DNA of 64,000 nt, from NCBI RefSeq assembly GCF_016908295.1, contig NZ_JAFBDO010000002.1:558001-622000 (forward strand). Reading direction: 5' to 3'. The position numbers and the translations under genes are program-made. This DNA is from Thalassobacillus pellis. GTDB taxonomy: Bacteria; Bacillota; Bacilli; Bacillales; Halobacillaceae. A model generated the notes under the pieces. That model did no database searches. It saw only the letters and a list, made by a program, of their open reading frames with translations, and was not told the DNA's origin. This document shows, piece after piece, positions 8,536 through 15,986 of this stretch (position 1 is the stretch's first letter; every line of letters begins with the position of its first letter).

Positions 8536-9450
8536 TTAAGCTACTTTTCCTTTTTGCATCATCAAAGGATGCAGCAGTACATGATAACTGTCATCCTCGG
8601 TCATATTTCCAAATTGCAGGCCAAGAAGCACCTTTTGAAGAAGAATGGTATTCTCTTTCGTGTGAACTGTAATTGCATCGACCTGCAATGCCAGCATGAA
8701 TTGACTTCCCCCGCTAGCCCCCTGATAAGGGATGAACCTTATATCTTTTTGAAGTCGCTCAGGAATTTTGCCGATATCAAAGCTTTCTCCAACTTCTTTT
8801 AGTAACGACCATTCATCCCCATTAAAAAACGATTCAAAAACTACCTGATCCCCTAAAAATACCAACTTATTCGTAATTGGATCACGCAAATGATTGCCAC
8901 TGTCCACTAATCCGCGCGAGGAAACTGTCTTTCCCTTCCACTCGATAGAGACATCATATATTTCCTCGTATTTCATTTTCAGGACAGCGATTCCTTCCAG
9001 ACGTTTTTTTGTGAAATACCAGGCGACAGGAAACCCGATGAGCACAAACAGCCAACTGACTGGATCACCATAACCACCTGAGAAAGTTACCATACCGTCT
9101 GAAGAAAGATGGATATTGGACTGGATGAAAAAGTGACCTGCCATCAGTGCACCGCCTAGGGCGAAAGTGATGAAATAAAAAGTGACCAAGTTACGAAGAA
9201 AAATTTTTAACGACTTGAAAGAAAAAGCAACAGAAATGATAGCAATAGAATAGATGAATTTACCTGCCGGAGATGTGAGAAAAGAATCCGGGAAGTAAAT
9301 CGTTAGCGGAACAATCAACGAGGCGACAAAGGCAGCAGTCATGACTCTGCCTTTTGGTGCATACGATTTGGTAACTGCCAGTGTCAAAGTGAGAATCATT
9401 CCATCGAGCAAAAAGTTCAACAGCCAGACGGCATCTAAATAGATCATCAC
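8536..9450 (-). CDS. spoIIGA: sigma-E processing aspartic protease SpoIIGA
   Basis: Membrane aspartic protease that cleaves pro-sigma-E at the sporulation septum when signalled by SpoIIR. The 304 residues divide into about five N-terminal hydrophobic segments (residues 4-145) and a soluble protease domain. The catalytic motif VDSGN places the aspartate at residue 183, the position known for B. subtilis. The start MMIYLDAVWLLNF follows AGAGGTG closely. It heads the spoIIG operon; the promoter just upstream has the long spacer characteristic of Spo0A-activated spoIIG. Confidence 0.95.
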   Translation of the reverse strand: MMIYLDAVWLLNFLLDGMILTLTLAVTKSYAPKGRVMTAAFVASLIVPLTIYFPDSFLTSPAGKFIYSIAIISVAFSFKSLKIFLRNLVTFYFITFALGGALMAGHFFIQSNIHLSSDGMVTFSGGYGDPVSWLFVLIGFPVAWYFTKKRLEGIAVLKMKYEEIYDVSIEWKGKTVSSRGLVDSGNHLRDPITNKLVFLGDQVVFESFFNGDEWSLLKEVGESFDIGKIPERLQKDIRFIPYQGASGGSQFMLALQVDAITVHTKENTILLQKVLLGLQFGNMTEDDSYHVLLHPLMMQKGKVA

Positions 9451-9484
9451 CTCTTTCGTCCTTCCTGAACAAATGATGCTTCCA

Positions 9485-9517
9485 AGTATAAGACATGCAT
9501 GGTCAGAAGTCTGTCAC
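9485..9517 (-). promoter_or_regulatory. predicted Spo0A-type long-spacer promoter of spoIIGA-sigE
   Basis: Minus strand GTGACA (9512-9517) and TATACT (9485-9490) are 21 bases apart instead of 17. In B. subtilis the spoIIG promoter has near-consensus boxes 22 bases apart and needs Spo0A. Two copies of GTCAGAAG (plus strand, 9502-9509 and 9556-9563) are only weakly like the 0A box TGTCGAA, so the operator remains uncertain. Confidence 0.55.
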
Positions 9518-9618
9518 AATGTGAGAGCAGGTGCGGACTATTTTTAGCGGGTTTTGTCAGAAGAAAAATAATGGAAAGTCCTTTATTATCGCTAGGGTCT
9601 GTTAAAGCTAGTAGTAGT

Positions 9619-9750
9619 TTCTGACGAACCGCTTACCGGCGGATGCTTGCCGCTGGAACGGCCTCAAGCCTTCTAGGTCAAGAAGATCACTTGAACAAGT
9701 GGATCTTCGGCTCGCGCTGTTCCCGCAGGCGTCACCACCTCTCGCTCATC
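9619..9750. repeat. imperfect palindromic intergenic repeat, family 1, copy 1
   Basis: About 130 bases closely similar to 62170-62298 in the same orientation. Shared blocks include ACGGCCTCAAGCCTTCT, GATCTTCGGCTCGC and GTTCCCGCAGGCGTCACCAC. Outer arms are inverted relative to each other (GCCGCNGGNAC against GTTCCCGCAGGC). No coding capacity was seen. It resembles repeat elements I associate with Bacillaceae intergenic regions. Confidence 0.75.
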
Positions 9751-9788
9751 GTGAAATAAAAGTCACGTAATCCCTTAAAATGAATAAT

Positions 9789-9832
9789 AAAACGGCCAGT
9801 ATGGACATTAATACATCATACAGACCGTTTTT
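9789..9832. terminator. possible bidirectional terminator
   Basis: Arms AAAACGGCCAGTATGG and CATACAGACCGTTTT pair with two mismatches around a short loop. T runs follow on both strands. No neighbouring gene obviously needs it. Confidence 0.45.
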
Positions 9833-9940
9833 TAAATCGACCTTTTCTAAACTTTCCGCTAATCATTGTTTTAGCAGTATCTCCTTCCAGCGGACGTGTG
9901 ACCGAGCTTCTTCACTAAGCCAATACATTTTTAATTAGGA

Positions 9941-10062
9941 ACAAAAGCTGAAGCGCCTTACTCACCCTAATACAAACTTAAGCCAAGCTTCGACGTGACG
10001 TTCTCTGTCACAGAAAGGATCAGCTTATGACCTCGAGGGGGGTAGTCGCTGAATCTGGATGA
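9941..10062. repeat. palindromic intergenic repeat, family 2, copy 1
   Basis: Begins ACAAAAGCTGAAGCGCC and ends CGCTGAATCTGGATGAA. It is a diverged copy of 42091-42210, with the shared inner blocks ACTTAAGCCAAGC and GACCTCGAGGGGG. The ends are inverted (AGCGCC-like against GGCGCT-like), as are the CTTAAGCC/GGCTTAAG-like arms. Confidence 0.75.
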
Positions 10063-10117
10063 AAACCTTTTTAAAAGGGTTACCCACAAACATCCATGAT
10101 GATAAATTTCTGGACAG

Positions 10118-10170
10118 TAAAAAAGCTGCCCCTGAAAGTCTCGCTTGAGACTTGTGGGCAGCTTTTTTTT
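10118..10170 (-). terminator. terminator of ftsAZ
   Basis: Hairpin AGCTGCCC (10156-10163, minus sense) and GGGGCAGCT (10124-10132) with inner AGTCTC/GAGACT, then TTTTTTAC. It starts within 3 bases of the ftsZ stop codon. Confidence 0.9.
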
Positions 10171-10172
10171 AT

Positions 10173-11330
10173 TTATCTTCTGCGATTTCTGTTTCGTAGG
10201 AATGTTGGAATATCAAGTGTGTCTTCTTCTTGATTCGTTTTTTGCTGAGAAGGCATTTCGTGTTGACGAGCAGGCTCTTCCCTTCTTCTCTCCATACGCT
10301 CAGGTTGCTGCTGCTGACCGCCGCTGCCCATCTGTCCAAGTGCAGGGCGTTGTTTTGGCTGATTCTGACTTAGTTGAGCCTCATCAAAACCAGTAGCAAT
10401 GACAGTAACAACAATTTCGTCTTTCAGGTTTTCATTGATGACAGAACCGAAAATGACGTTAACTTCCTGATCAGCTGCGCTTGTTACAATATCAGCAGCT
10501 TCTTGTACTTCATAAAGGCTGAGATTGGCGCCACCTGTGATATTCATCAGCACACCATGCGCACCATCAATAGACGTTTCAAGCAATGGTGAGGAAATAG
10601 CTTTTTTCGCGGCTTCCACAGCACGGCTTTCACCTGTCGCAATACCAATCCCCATCAATGCAGACCCTTTATCCATCATGATCGTCTTGACGTCAGCAAA
10701 GTCGACATTGATCAGACCTGGAACTGCAATCAAATCGGAAATACCTTGTACACCTTGACGAAGTACATTATCGGCTTCACGGAACGCTTCCAGCATTGGG
10801 GTATTCTTATCTACAATTTCCAAAAGCCGGTCATTCGGAATGACGATAAGTGTGTCGACCGCACTCTTCAATCCATCAATTCCGCCAGTTGCCTGAGTGG
10901 AACGTTTTCGGCCTTCAAATGTAAATGGGCGTGTGACTACACCTACTGTCAAGGCGCCTAATTCCTTGGCTACCTGAGCGATGACTGGTGCAGCACCGGT
11001 ACCTGTACCTCCGCCCATTCCAGCAGTGACAAATACCATGTCAGCTCCTTGAAGAGCTTCTTCCAGCTGCTCTTTACTTTCTTCTGCAGCTTTTTTACCG
11101 ACTTCCGGATTTGCACCGGCACCAAGTCCCCTGGTCAGCTTGCCGCCGATTTGCATTTTTACCTCTGCTTTTGACAGGTTAAGTGCCTGAGCATCCGTAT
11201 TAACAGCGATGAACTCTACTCCTTGTACCCCGTGCTCAATCATTCGGTTGACGGCGTTGCTTCCGCCACCTCCGACACCGATAACTTTTATCGTTGCCAA
11301 TTGATCCATACTTGTATCAAAATCTAACAT
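10173..11330 (-). CDS. ftsZ: cell division GTPase FtsZ
   Basis: Tubulin-like GTPase that forms the Z ring and organises septal wall synthesis. I take the ATG at 11330 ([16 protein letters not shown]) because GGGAGG lies 8 bases upstream and the product then matches other Bacillus FtsZ N-termini. The GTP-binding motif GGGTGTG is near residue 105, with [15 protein letters not shown] at the N-terminus and [11 protein letters not shown] later. A glutamine- and arginine-rich linker leads to the C-terminal peptide [13 protein letters not shown], which binds FtsA, SepF and other partners. Length 385. The terminator directly downstream marks the end of the dcw transcript. Confidence 0.98.
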   Translation of the reverse strand: MLDFDTSMDQLATIKVIGVGGGGSNAVNRMIEHGVQGVEFIAVNTDAQALNLSKAEVKMQIGGKLTRGLGAGANPEVGKKAAEESKEQLEEALQGADMVFVTAGMGGGTGTGAAPVIAQVAKELGALTVGVVTRPFTFEGRKRSTQATGGIDGLKSAVDTLIVIPNDRLLEIVDKNTPMLEAFREADNVLRQGVQGISDLIAVPGLINVDFADVKTIMMDKGSALMGIGIATGESRAVEAAKKAISSPLLETSIDGAHGVLMNITGGANLSLYEVQEAADIVTSAADQEVNVIFGSVINENLKDEIVVTVIATGFDEAQLSQNQPKQRPALGQMGSGGQQQQPERMERRREEPARQHEMPSQQKTNQEEDTLDIPTFLRNRNRRR

Positions 11331-11404
11331 GATTCGTTCCTCCCACTTCAAAGATTACTAGACTTATATTGAGCTTCCGTTCGTTTACATGAAGGAAACG
11401 CGTT

Positions 11405-12703
11405 TTAATCGAAAAAGTACTTCAACAGATTAGAGAAGCCTTTTTCCTTTTTCTCTTCTTTTTCTTTCGGCTGGCTTTCACTTACTTCCTGCTGTTTCGT
11501 GCTTCTTTTTTGTTTTTTCGGCCTAGGAGTGAATTCGTCCATCGATACAGAAGGAAAAATTTCTTTTCCTTGTATTTTCGCATTACGATAAGCGAATTGC
11601 AAGATACCTACTCCGCTCGTGAACTGAGGTTCCCGCACGCCGATATAGTCCGGTATGGCAAGCCTGACATTGGCATGGAAAATGTCCTGTGCTAACTCCA
11701 TTACGCCGGGCATGCTCATTGTACCACCAGTCAATACAAATCCGCCTGGAAGATCCTTAACTCCCATATGATGAATTTCCTGGGCTGCGAATATATAGAT
11801 TTCTTCTAGCCTAGCTTCAATCATATCAGAGATTTGCAATTGATTGAATGCTTGTTTTCGATTACTTCCAATAATCGTCACATCAAACTGTTCTTCTTCC
11901 CGGGCATCATCAAAAAAAGCATGGCCATGCTCAAGTTTAATTTCCTCCGCTTCTTCTGTTGATGTCCGCAGTCCGATCGACAGATCTTTCGTGATATTGT
12001 CCCCGCCTAAAGAAGTCATGCTAGTACCCTTCATGTGGCCATCCTCAAATACGGAAACCGTCGTACTGCCGCCACCGATATCAATCAAGGCGACACCAAG
12101 ATTCCGCTCATCATCGGAAAGCGCTACGGTACCTGCTGCAAGTGGTTGTAGACAAATATCAAGAACTTGTAACCCAGCTTTTTCTACACACTTCAGAATG
12201 TTATGTAGTACGGTTTTGGAACAAGTGATGATGGTTCCTTCCATTTCAAGTCGGACACCAATCATACCACGCGGGTCTGTAATTTCATCTTGTCCATCCA
12301 CAATAAATTGTTTAGGAATGACATCGACAATCTCTCTTTCCGGAGGTATAGATACTACCTGCGCGGCATCGATGACCCGTTTGATATCTTCATTGCCGAT
12401 TTCACGATCCTCACTTGATACGGCAACGACACCATGACATGGCTGTAACTGGATATGGTTGCCGTTAACACCGACAACTACCCTGTCTATTTTTATATCG
12501 ACCATTCGTTCTGCTTGTTCTACTGCGGAGCGGATCGACTGCACTGTCTGGTCGATATCAACGATCGCTCCTTTTTTCATCCCATTTGATTTAGCTGTCC
12601 CCACCCCGATGATGTTCAAGGAATCATTCAATACTTCACCAATGATCACTTTGGTCCGGGTGGTTCCTATATCTAAACTTACTAATACTTCATTTTGGTT
12701 CAA
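11405..12703 (-). CDS. ftsA: actin-like cell division protein FtsA
   Basis: Actin-fold ATPase that tethers FtsZ to the membrane. Start is TTG at 12703: AGGAGGTG stands 7 bases upstream, and the product begins MNQNEVLVSLDIGTTRTKV as in B. subtilis. Upstream in-frame ATGs precede that ribosome site. ATP-binding motifs include SLDIGTTRTKVIIGE, ALIDIGGGSTTVSVF and FVLTGGTMSMPGV. The C-terminal amphipathic membrane helix is GFSNLLKYFFD, after a long basic and acidic linker. Length 432. ftsZ follows after 74 bases and must be co-transcribed. Confidence 0.97.
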   Translation of the reverse strand: MNQNEVLVSLDIGTTRTKVIIGEVLNDSLNIIGVGTAKSNGMKKGAIVDIDQTVQSIRSAVEQAERMVDIKIDRVVVGVNGNHIQLQPCHGVVAVSSEDREIGNEDIKRVIDAAQVVSIPPEREIVDVIPKQFIVDGQDEITDPRGMIGVRLEMEGTIITCSKTVLHNILKCVEKAGLQVLDICLQPLAAGTVALSDDERNLGVALIDIGGGSTTVSVFEDGHMKGTSMTSLGGDNITKDLSIGLRTSTEEAEEIKLEHGHAFFDDAREEEQFDVTIIGSNRKQAFNQLQISDMIEARLEEIYIFAAQEIHHMGVKDLPGGFVLTGGTMSMPGVMELAQDIFHANVRLAIPDYIGVREPQFTSGVGILQFAYRNAKIQGKEIFPSVSMDEFTPRPKKQKRSTKQQEVSESQPKEKEEKKEKGFSNLLKYFFD

Positions 12704-12745
12704 AAGCGATGCACCTCCTGCACTAAAGGCATATGAATAGTTCAA

Positions 12746-12774
12746 ATATTATCGAATATAAGAAGAAATTACAA
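12746..12774 (-). promoter_or_regulatory. candidate sigma-A promoter of ftsA
   Basis: TTGTAA (12769-12774, minus sense) and TAATAT (12746-12751) separated by 17 bases. Four of six matches in each box. It lies downstream of the sigma-H-like promoter and of the nested palindrome. Confidence 0.4.
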
Positions 12775-12793
12775 CGGATTTCAGCTTTCGTAA

Positions 12794-12854
12794 ATAGATT
12801 GATATATTGTGTGGTCCTTTTCACTCACACAACTGGTAAAAAACATCAATCTAT
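12794..12854. repeat. nested perfect inverted repeats in the ftsA leader
   Basis: Outer arms ATAGATTGAT (12794-12803) and ATCAATCTAT (12845-12854) are perfect 10-mers. Inner arms TTGTGTG (12807-12813) and CACACAA (12826-12832) are perfect 7-mers around a 12-base loop. No U run follows, so it is not a terminator. Its upstream edge falls where the predicted sigma-H transcript would start. Confidence 0.8.
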
Positions 12855-12861
12855 GTTTGTT

Positions 12862-12889
12862 TTTCCACAGAAGGAAAGGATAATCCTCT
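12862..12889 (-). promoter_or_regulatory. predicted sigma-H promoter of ftsAZ
   Basis: Minus strand AGAGGATTA (12881-12889) and GTGGAAA (12862-12868) with 12 bases between fit the sigma-H pattern RNAGGAWWW, 11-12 bases, RNNGAAT. In B. subtilis one of the ftsAZ promoters is sigma-H dependent and raises FtsAZ levels at entry to sporulation. The element begins at the sbp stop codon. Confidence 0.65.
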
Positions 12890-13257
12890 TATTTCTGACT
12901 AATTTTTTTCTGTTTACGGGAAATGATTTTTTCATCGAGTAAATAGCGTCTGATAATTGCTATGTTCTGGAAAATCCGTACCCCGAAAGCAAACACCGCC
13001 GCAAGGTAAAGGTCAATTCCCAGTTGGACACCTAAGAAAGCCAGGAATGCGGCAAGAATGACGTTGGAAAAGAAACCAGTGAGAAATACAACATCATCAA
13101 ACTTCTTTTCCAATTGGGCACGTATACCCCCAAATAAGGTATCGAATGCAGCCAGAACAGCAATGGATAAATAATTAGCATATTCATCCGGTATACGGAA
13201 ATCTGTAAGCAGCCCGATGGTAACTCCAACTATCAGAAAAATGACTGGCAGCCACAT
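12889..13257 (-). CDS. sbp: small basic membrane protein Sbp (DUF1290)
   Basis: 122 residues with about four hydrophobic segments (residues 3-19, 28-45, 58-78, 82-100) and a strongly basic C-terminus (IIRRYLLDEKIISRKQKK). This is the DUF1290 small basic protein always found before ftsA in Bacilli. Its start overlaps the ylxX stop as TAATG, so it is translationally coupled. Molecular role unknown; a division link is inferred from constant linkage. Confidence 0.9.
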   Translation of the reverse strand: MWLPVIFLIVGVTIGLLTDFRIPDEYANYLSIAVLAAFDTLFGGIRAQLEKKFDDVVFLTGFFSNVILAAFLAFLGVQLGIDLYLAAVFAFGVRIFQNIAIIRRYLLDEKIISRKQKKISQK

Positions 13258-13982
13258 TATGCTTCACCTGTTTCTTGAGATGTATGAACTCGAATCTCTT
13301 CCAGATTCAATGGGTCATCGTATTTCGGCAGGGTGATGCTCCTTGACAGTTCTGCAGTAAGCCCGATACTTTCCATTGCAAAGAAATCCCTCGTGGGGCT
13401 CGCCTGAACATAGTCCAGCAATTTCTTCGGATTATGAGCAATAACGTAAATCTCGACGGGAAGTGATTTCAATGGCCGGTTATTCACATATACTTGACCA
13501 TTGACATTCCGAATCGGCGATAAGCTTATAAGCCGCTCATTTTCAATCGCAATCCCCTCTGCCCCATATGTGTTAAGCTCATTGATCAACCGAGCCAAAA
13601 GCTCCGGGGATAAAGCCGGATATACTGCTGCTGAATCCTCGAGTTCCTGAAATATCGGTTCAAGGGTTATCTTAATTCCACTGCCTGCCAGGTCGGTCAG
13701 CCCTGCTTTTTTTTCTAGCTGCTCGATCGTATTCTGCAGTGTCTTTTTCTTCTTCACGTCGGAAGTTTCTTTATAATCTTCAAGTGTACGATCAGTTTTA
13801 GAAATCTTTTGTAAGAGCTCCTGTTGTATTTTTTGTTGTTTTTGAAGCTCCTGTCTAATTTCCCATTGGTCACGGGTGTCACGGAGCTCCGGCTCTGAAT
13901 TGGCTGTTTGAAATTGAATCGCAATCATAAAACCGACAACCCCGAAAATGACAGAAATAATCCACTTTGTCTGATTTTTCAT
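13257..13982 (-). CDS. ylxX: DUF881 protein, YlxX position
   Basis: One of two tandem DUF881 proteins. It has an N-terminal membrane anchor (WIISVIFGVVGFMIAIQF), a coiled coil (about residues 35-85, rich in K, Q and E) and a C-terminal extracytoplasmic DUF881 domain containing INELNTYGAEGIAIENERL. I prefer the ATG at 13982, which has AAGGATG upstream. The ATG at 13991 forms ATGA with the ylxW stop and cannot be excluded. The name is by gene order only, since the two paralogues are hard to tell apart. Predicted extracytoplasmic, function unknown. Confidence 0.85.
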   Translation of the reverse strand: MKNQTKWIISVIFGVVGFMIAIQFQTANSEPELRDTRDQWEIRQELQKQQKIQQELLQKISKTDRTLEDYKETSDVKKKKTLQNTIEQLEKKAGLTDLAGSGIKITLEPIFQELEDSAAVYPALSPELLARLINELNTYGAEGIAIENERLISLSPIRNVNGQVYVNNRPLKSLPVEIYVIAHNPKKLLDYVQASPTRDFFAMESIGLTAELSRSITLPKYDDPLNLEEIRVHTSQETGEA

Positions 13983-13987
13983 TACTT

Positions 13988-14689
13988 TCATCCTTCACTG
14001 GAAAGCCTGGCATCCATCAGGACGGTATCAGACTTCTCCAGCTCAACTTCAATATTATCCTGTACCAGCTGGTCGATGACGCCATTGGTAAGGGATAGAC
14101 TTGAAAACAAAACTGCAGGATCCCCGATCGCGGAAATGACGAACGGCGCCGGATGCTGCGTACCATCCACAGTGATCACAGGGCCTGTACACGAGATGTA
14201 ACTGTTGCTCAGAAAACGCTGGCCATTGATAGCAATGGCTTTTGCCCCTGCACTCCTTAATTCATTGATCACTTTATGGACATGTGGTTCATGGACGATA
14301 TAATTATTGACATTTTCCTCGTCCGGAATGTAGTCGGCATCACTAAGGGTTACTTTTACTCCTGGACCTTCAACCGGCAACTCCCCAGTGAGAATCTGAA
14401 GCTTTTCTTTCCGTTCGACAAAATCTGCTATCTGCTGTTCGGATTCAGCCAGCTTATTTTCAAACTGCTGTACCTTCTCCCTCTTCTCTTCAAGTTTTTC
14501 ACGGAGCTGTCTGTTTAGCTCTTCGATTTCTAACAATTGTTTACGATAGAAATATTCCTTTTCCCATTTCCGATCGGATAATTTTACAAGCTCCGGTTCT
14601 TTGTCTGTCTGCGCATAACTATACGAAATCAGAAAACCAGATACAAGCAGGACCAGGGCAAGGATTACATGCTTACCCTTGATCTTCAT
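13988..14689 (-). CDS. ylxW: DUF881 protein, YlxW position
   Basis: Paralogue of the next gene: anchor HVILALVLLVSGFLISYSYA, then a coiled coil (EELNRQLREKLEEKREKVQQFENK), then DUF881 with INELRSAGAKAIAINGQRF. The ATG at 14689 follows GAGGA by 8 bases and begins MKIKGKH; it overlaps the end of divIB by 17 bases. A longer frame to 14734 has no ribosome site. Both DUF881 proteins lie between divIB and ftsA, so an accessory divisome role outside the membrane is plausible but unproven. Confidence 0.86.
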   Translation of the reverse strand: MKIKGKHVILALVLLVSGFLISYSYAQTDKEPELVKLSDRKWEKEYFYRKQLLEIEELNRQLREKLEEKREKVQQFENKLAESEQQIADFVERKEKLQILTGELPVEGPGVKVTLSDADYIPDEENVNNYIVHEPHVHKVINELRSAGAKAIAINGQRFLSNSYISCTGPVITVDGTQHPAPFVISAIGDPAVLFSSLSLTNGVIDQLVQDNIEVELEKSDTVLMDARLSSEG

Positions 14690-15485
14690 TCTCGGAATCC
14701 TCTTTTTCTTTGTCTTGTTCTGCATCTTTGTCACTGGTATCCGGATAAGCTTCGAAATAAGCTCCTACACCGATATGGATGATCCCCTTATCCTCCGGCC
14801 CCAACTGAGCAACTATGGAGGGATAAGCCCTGATTTTCTTGGAAAAGTTCCTGATTGTTCCCTGTACTTCGAACCCATCATTCATATACAACTTGATCTG
14901 ATATGGATTATCATCTGTAGGAGTCCAATGTATTTCGGAAATGAGCGCCGCTATACTCTTCGGTAATTGAAGCAACTCTTTGGACATCTCTTCCAAATAA
15001 GTGGCCTTCGTAAAACCAATCAGCAGCGGGGCGTCTCCATTAGTTGCATTAAGCTGATAAGAGTCCAGGCGCTTGCCATTCTCCAGAATCGGATAAAAGT
15101 TACCTTCATCTTTGACGTATCCGACCCGGTTGTACTCGGACACCTGGACATTAACGGTGCTCGGCAGCTTACGAGTCACCTCGGCACTTTTTATTTCCGG
15201 GTGCGCCTCCACTCTCTGTTCGATTTTCCGGTTATCAACCTGCCAGATGTTCTGGTTATCTGGAATCTGGCTCATTTCCTTGATTACTTTCGTTGCGACA
15301 TGTTTATTTTCAGAGACTGTGACCTGTCTAACATGACTGAGGGGAGATTGCAAATAAACAACTGCCGCAATCAGAATGAACAGAATAGTCAGGTAAAATA
15401 TCAGACGCCTGTTGGTTTTTTTCTTTCGAGCCTGTTTCAGCTTCGGGATGCGATCCTCAATGGATACAATATTTTTCTTCTCCAT
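14673..15485 (-). CDS. divIB: cell division protein DivIB/FtsQ
   Basis: Bitopic divisome protein that links FtsL/DivIC to the septal transpeptidase PBP2B. Layout: basic cytoplasmic tail (residues 1-25, PKLKQARKKKTNRR), one membrane segment (about 27-46), POTRA domain (about 50-120, SPLSHVRQVTVSENKHVATKVIKEMS is split across its first strands), beta domain, and an acidic tail (about 250-270: DTSDKDAEQDKEKEDSENED). AAGGGG lies 11 bases before the ATG. In B. subtilis murG and murB precede it; here about 500 bp of non-coding DNA does, so it probably has its own promoter. Confidence 0.95.
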   Translation of the reverse strand: MEKKNIVSIEDRIPKLKQARKKKTNRRLIFYLTILFILIAAVVYLQSPLSHVRQVTVSENKHVATKVIKEMSQIPDNQNIWQVDNRKIEQRVEAHPEIKSAEVTRKLPSTVNVQVSEYNRVGYVKDEGNFYPILENGKRLDSYQLNATNGDAPLLIGFTKATYLEEMSKELLQLPKSIAALISEIHWTPTDDNPYQIKLYMNDGFEVQGTIRNFSKKIRAYPSIVAQLGPEDKGIIHIGVGAYFEAYPDTSDKDAEQDKEKEDSENEDQG

Positions 15486-15890
15486 AATGGTGATTTCCCC
15501 TTAATAATGTGTTCTGTTGGAGTCCTGGTGTGATGCTAGCTGCATAACCATCAAGTGTACTGGCTTGTCCTGCCAGGTACCATGTGCTCATATAAAAATT
15601 CTGCAAACATGCCTGGATCGTCCCTATCAGAAAAAACCCTTTGAAGTATTCCCGGGCGAGCAGTTCCATAAACCTGTTTCCATTTCTCATTTTATCATGT
15701 TAACCGGGAATTTGTGACCATTGTTATAAAAATACAAATCTTTTTTTCAGAAATTTTTAAATCAGTTTATTAAAAGGTAAAAGATAAGCATATCCTGAAC
15801 TGCCTTGTCCACCACGGCAAAGCTTAAGGAGAGCTCAGACAATGGACGCTGGTATCGAATCTCCCATATCCTTCCATAAAAATGATTTGA
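15486..15890. other. gene-poor interval where murG-murB would be expected
   Basis: About 400 bases between divIB and the spoVE terminator. I see no trace of MurG or MurB motifs. A 77-codon frame (15457-15690, minus) opens with ATG but has no ribosome site and overlaps divIB, so I do not call it a gene. A GATAAAAT box near 15696 could be a -10 for divIB, with no convincing -35. Confidence 0.6.
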
Positions 15891-15936
15891 CCACAAAAAG
15901 CATCGAAACTATGGCCAATTACATAGCTTCGATGCT
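15891..15936 (-). terminator. terminator after spoVE
   Basis: Arms AGCATCGAAGCTATG and CATAGTTTCGATGCT (minus sense, 15899-15936) with one mismatch and a short loop, followed by TTTTTGTGG. It ends the mraZ-to-spoVE transcript before divIB. Confidence 0.88.
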
Positions 15937-15986
15937 GTGTTGTTCCTTATTGAGGTCGTTCACAAATTTGTTAAAGAATCGACTGT

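Larger units (their letters stand above)
9451..10117. other. repeat-rich spacer between spoIIGA and ftsZ
   Basis: About 670 bases with no credible gene. It holds the spoIIGA promoter, repeat family 1 (9619-9750), a U-flanked hairpin with arms AACGGYC/GACCGTT (9789-9832) that could terminate on either strand, and repeat family 2 (9941-10062). B. subtilis carries the protease gene bpr at this place; it is absent here. Confidence 0.7.

Noticed and set aside
11844-12437. 197-codon frame on the plus strand
   Set aside because: Exactly antisense to ftsA, serine-rich in the way shadow frames are, and no ribosome site.
14967-15533. 188-codon plus-strand frame over divIB
   Set aside because: Antisense to divIB, no family resemblance, no upstream site.
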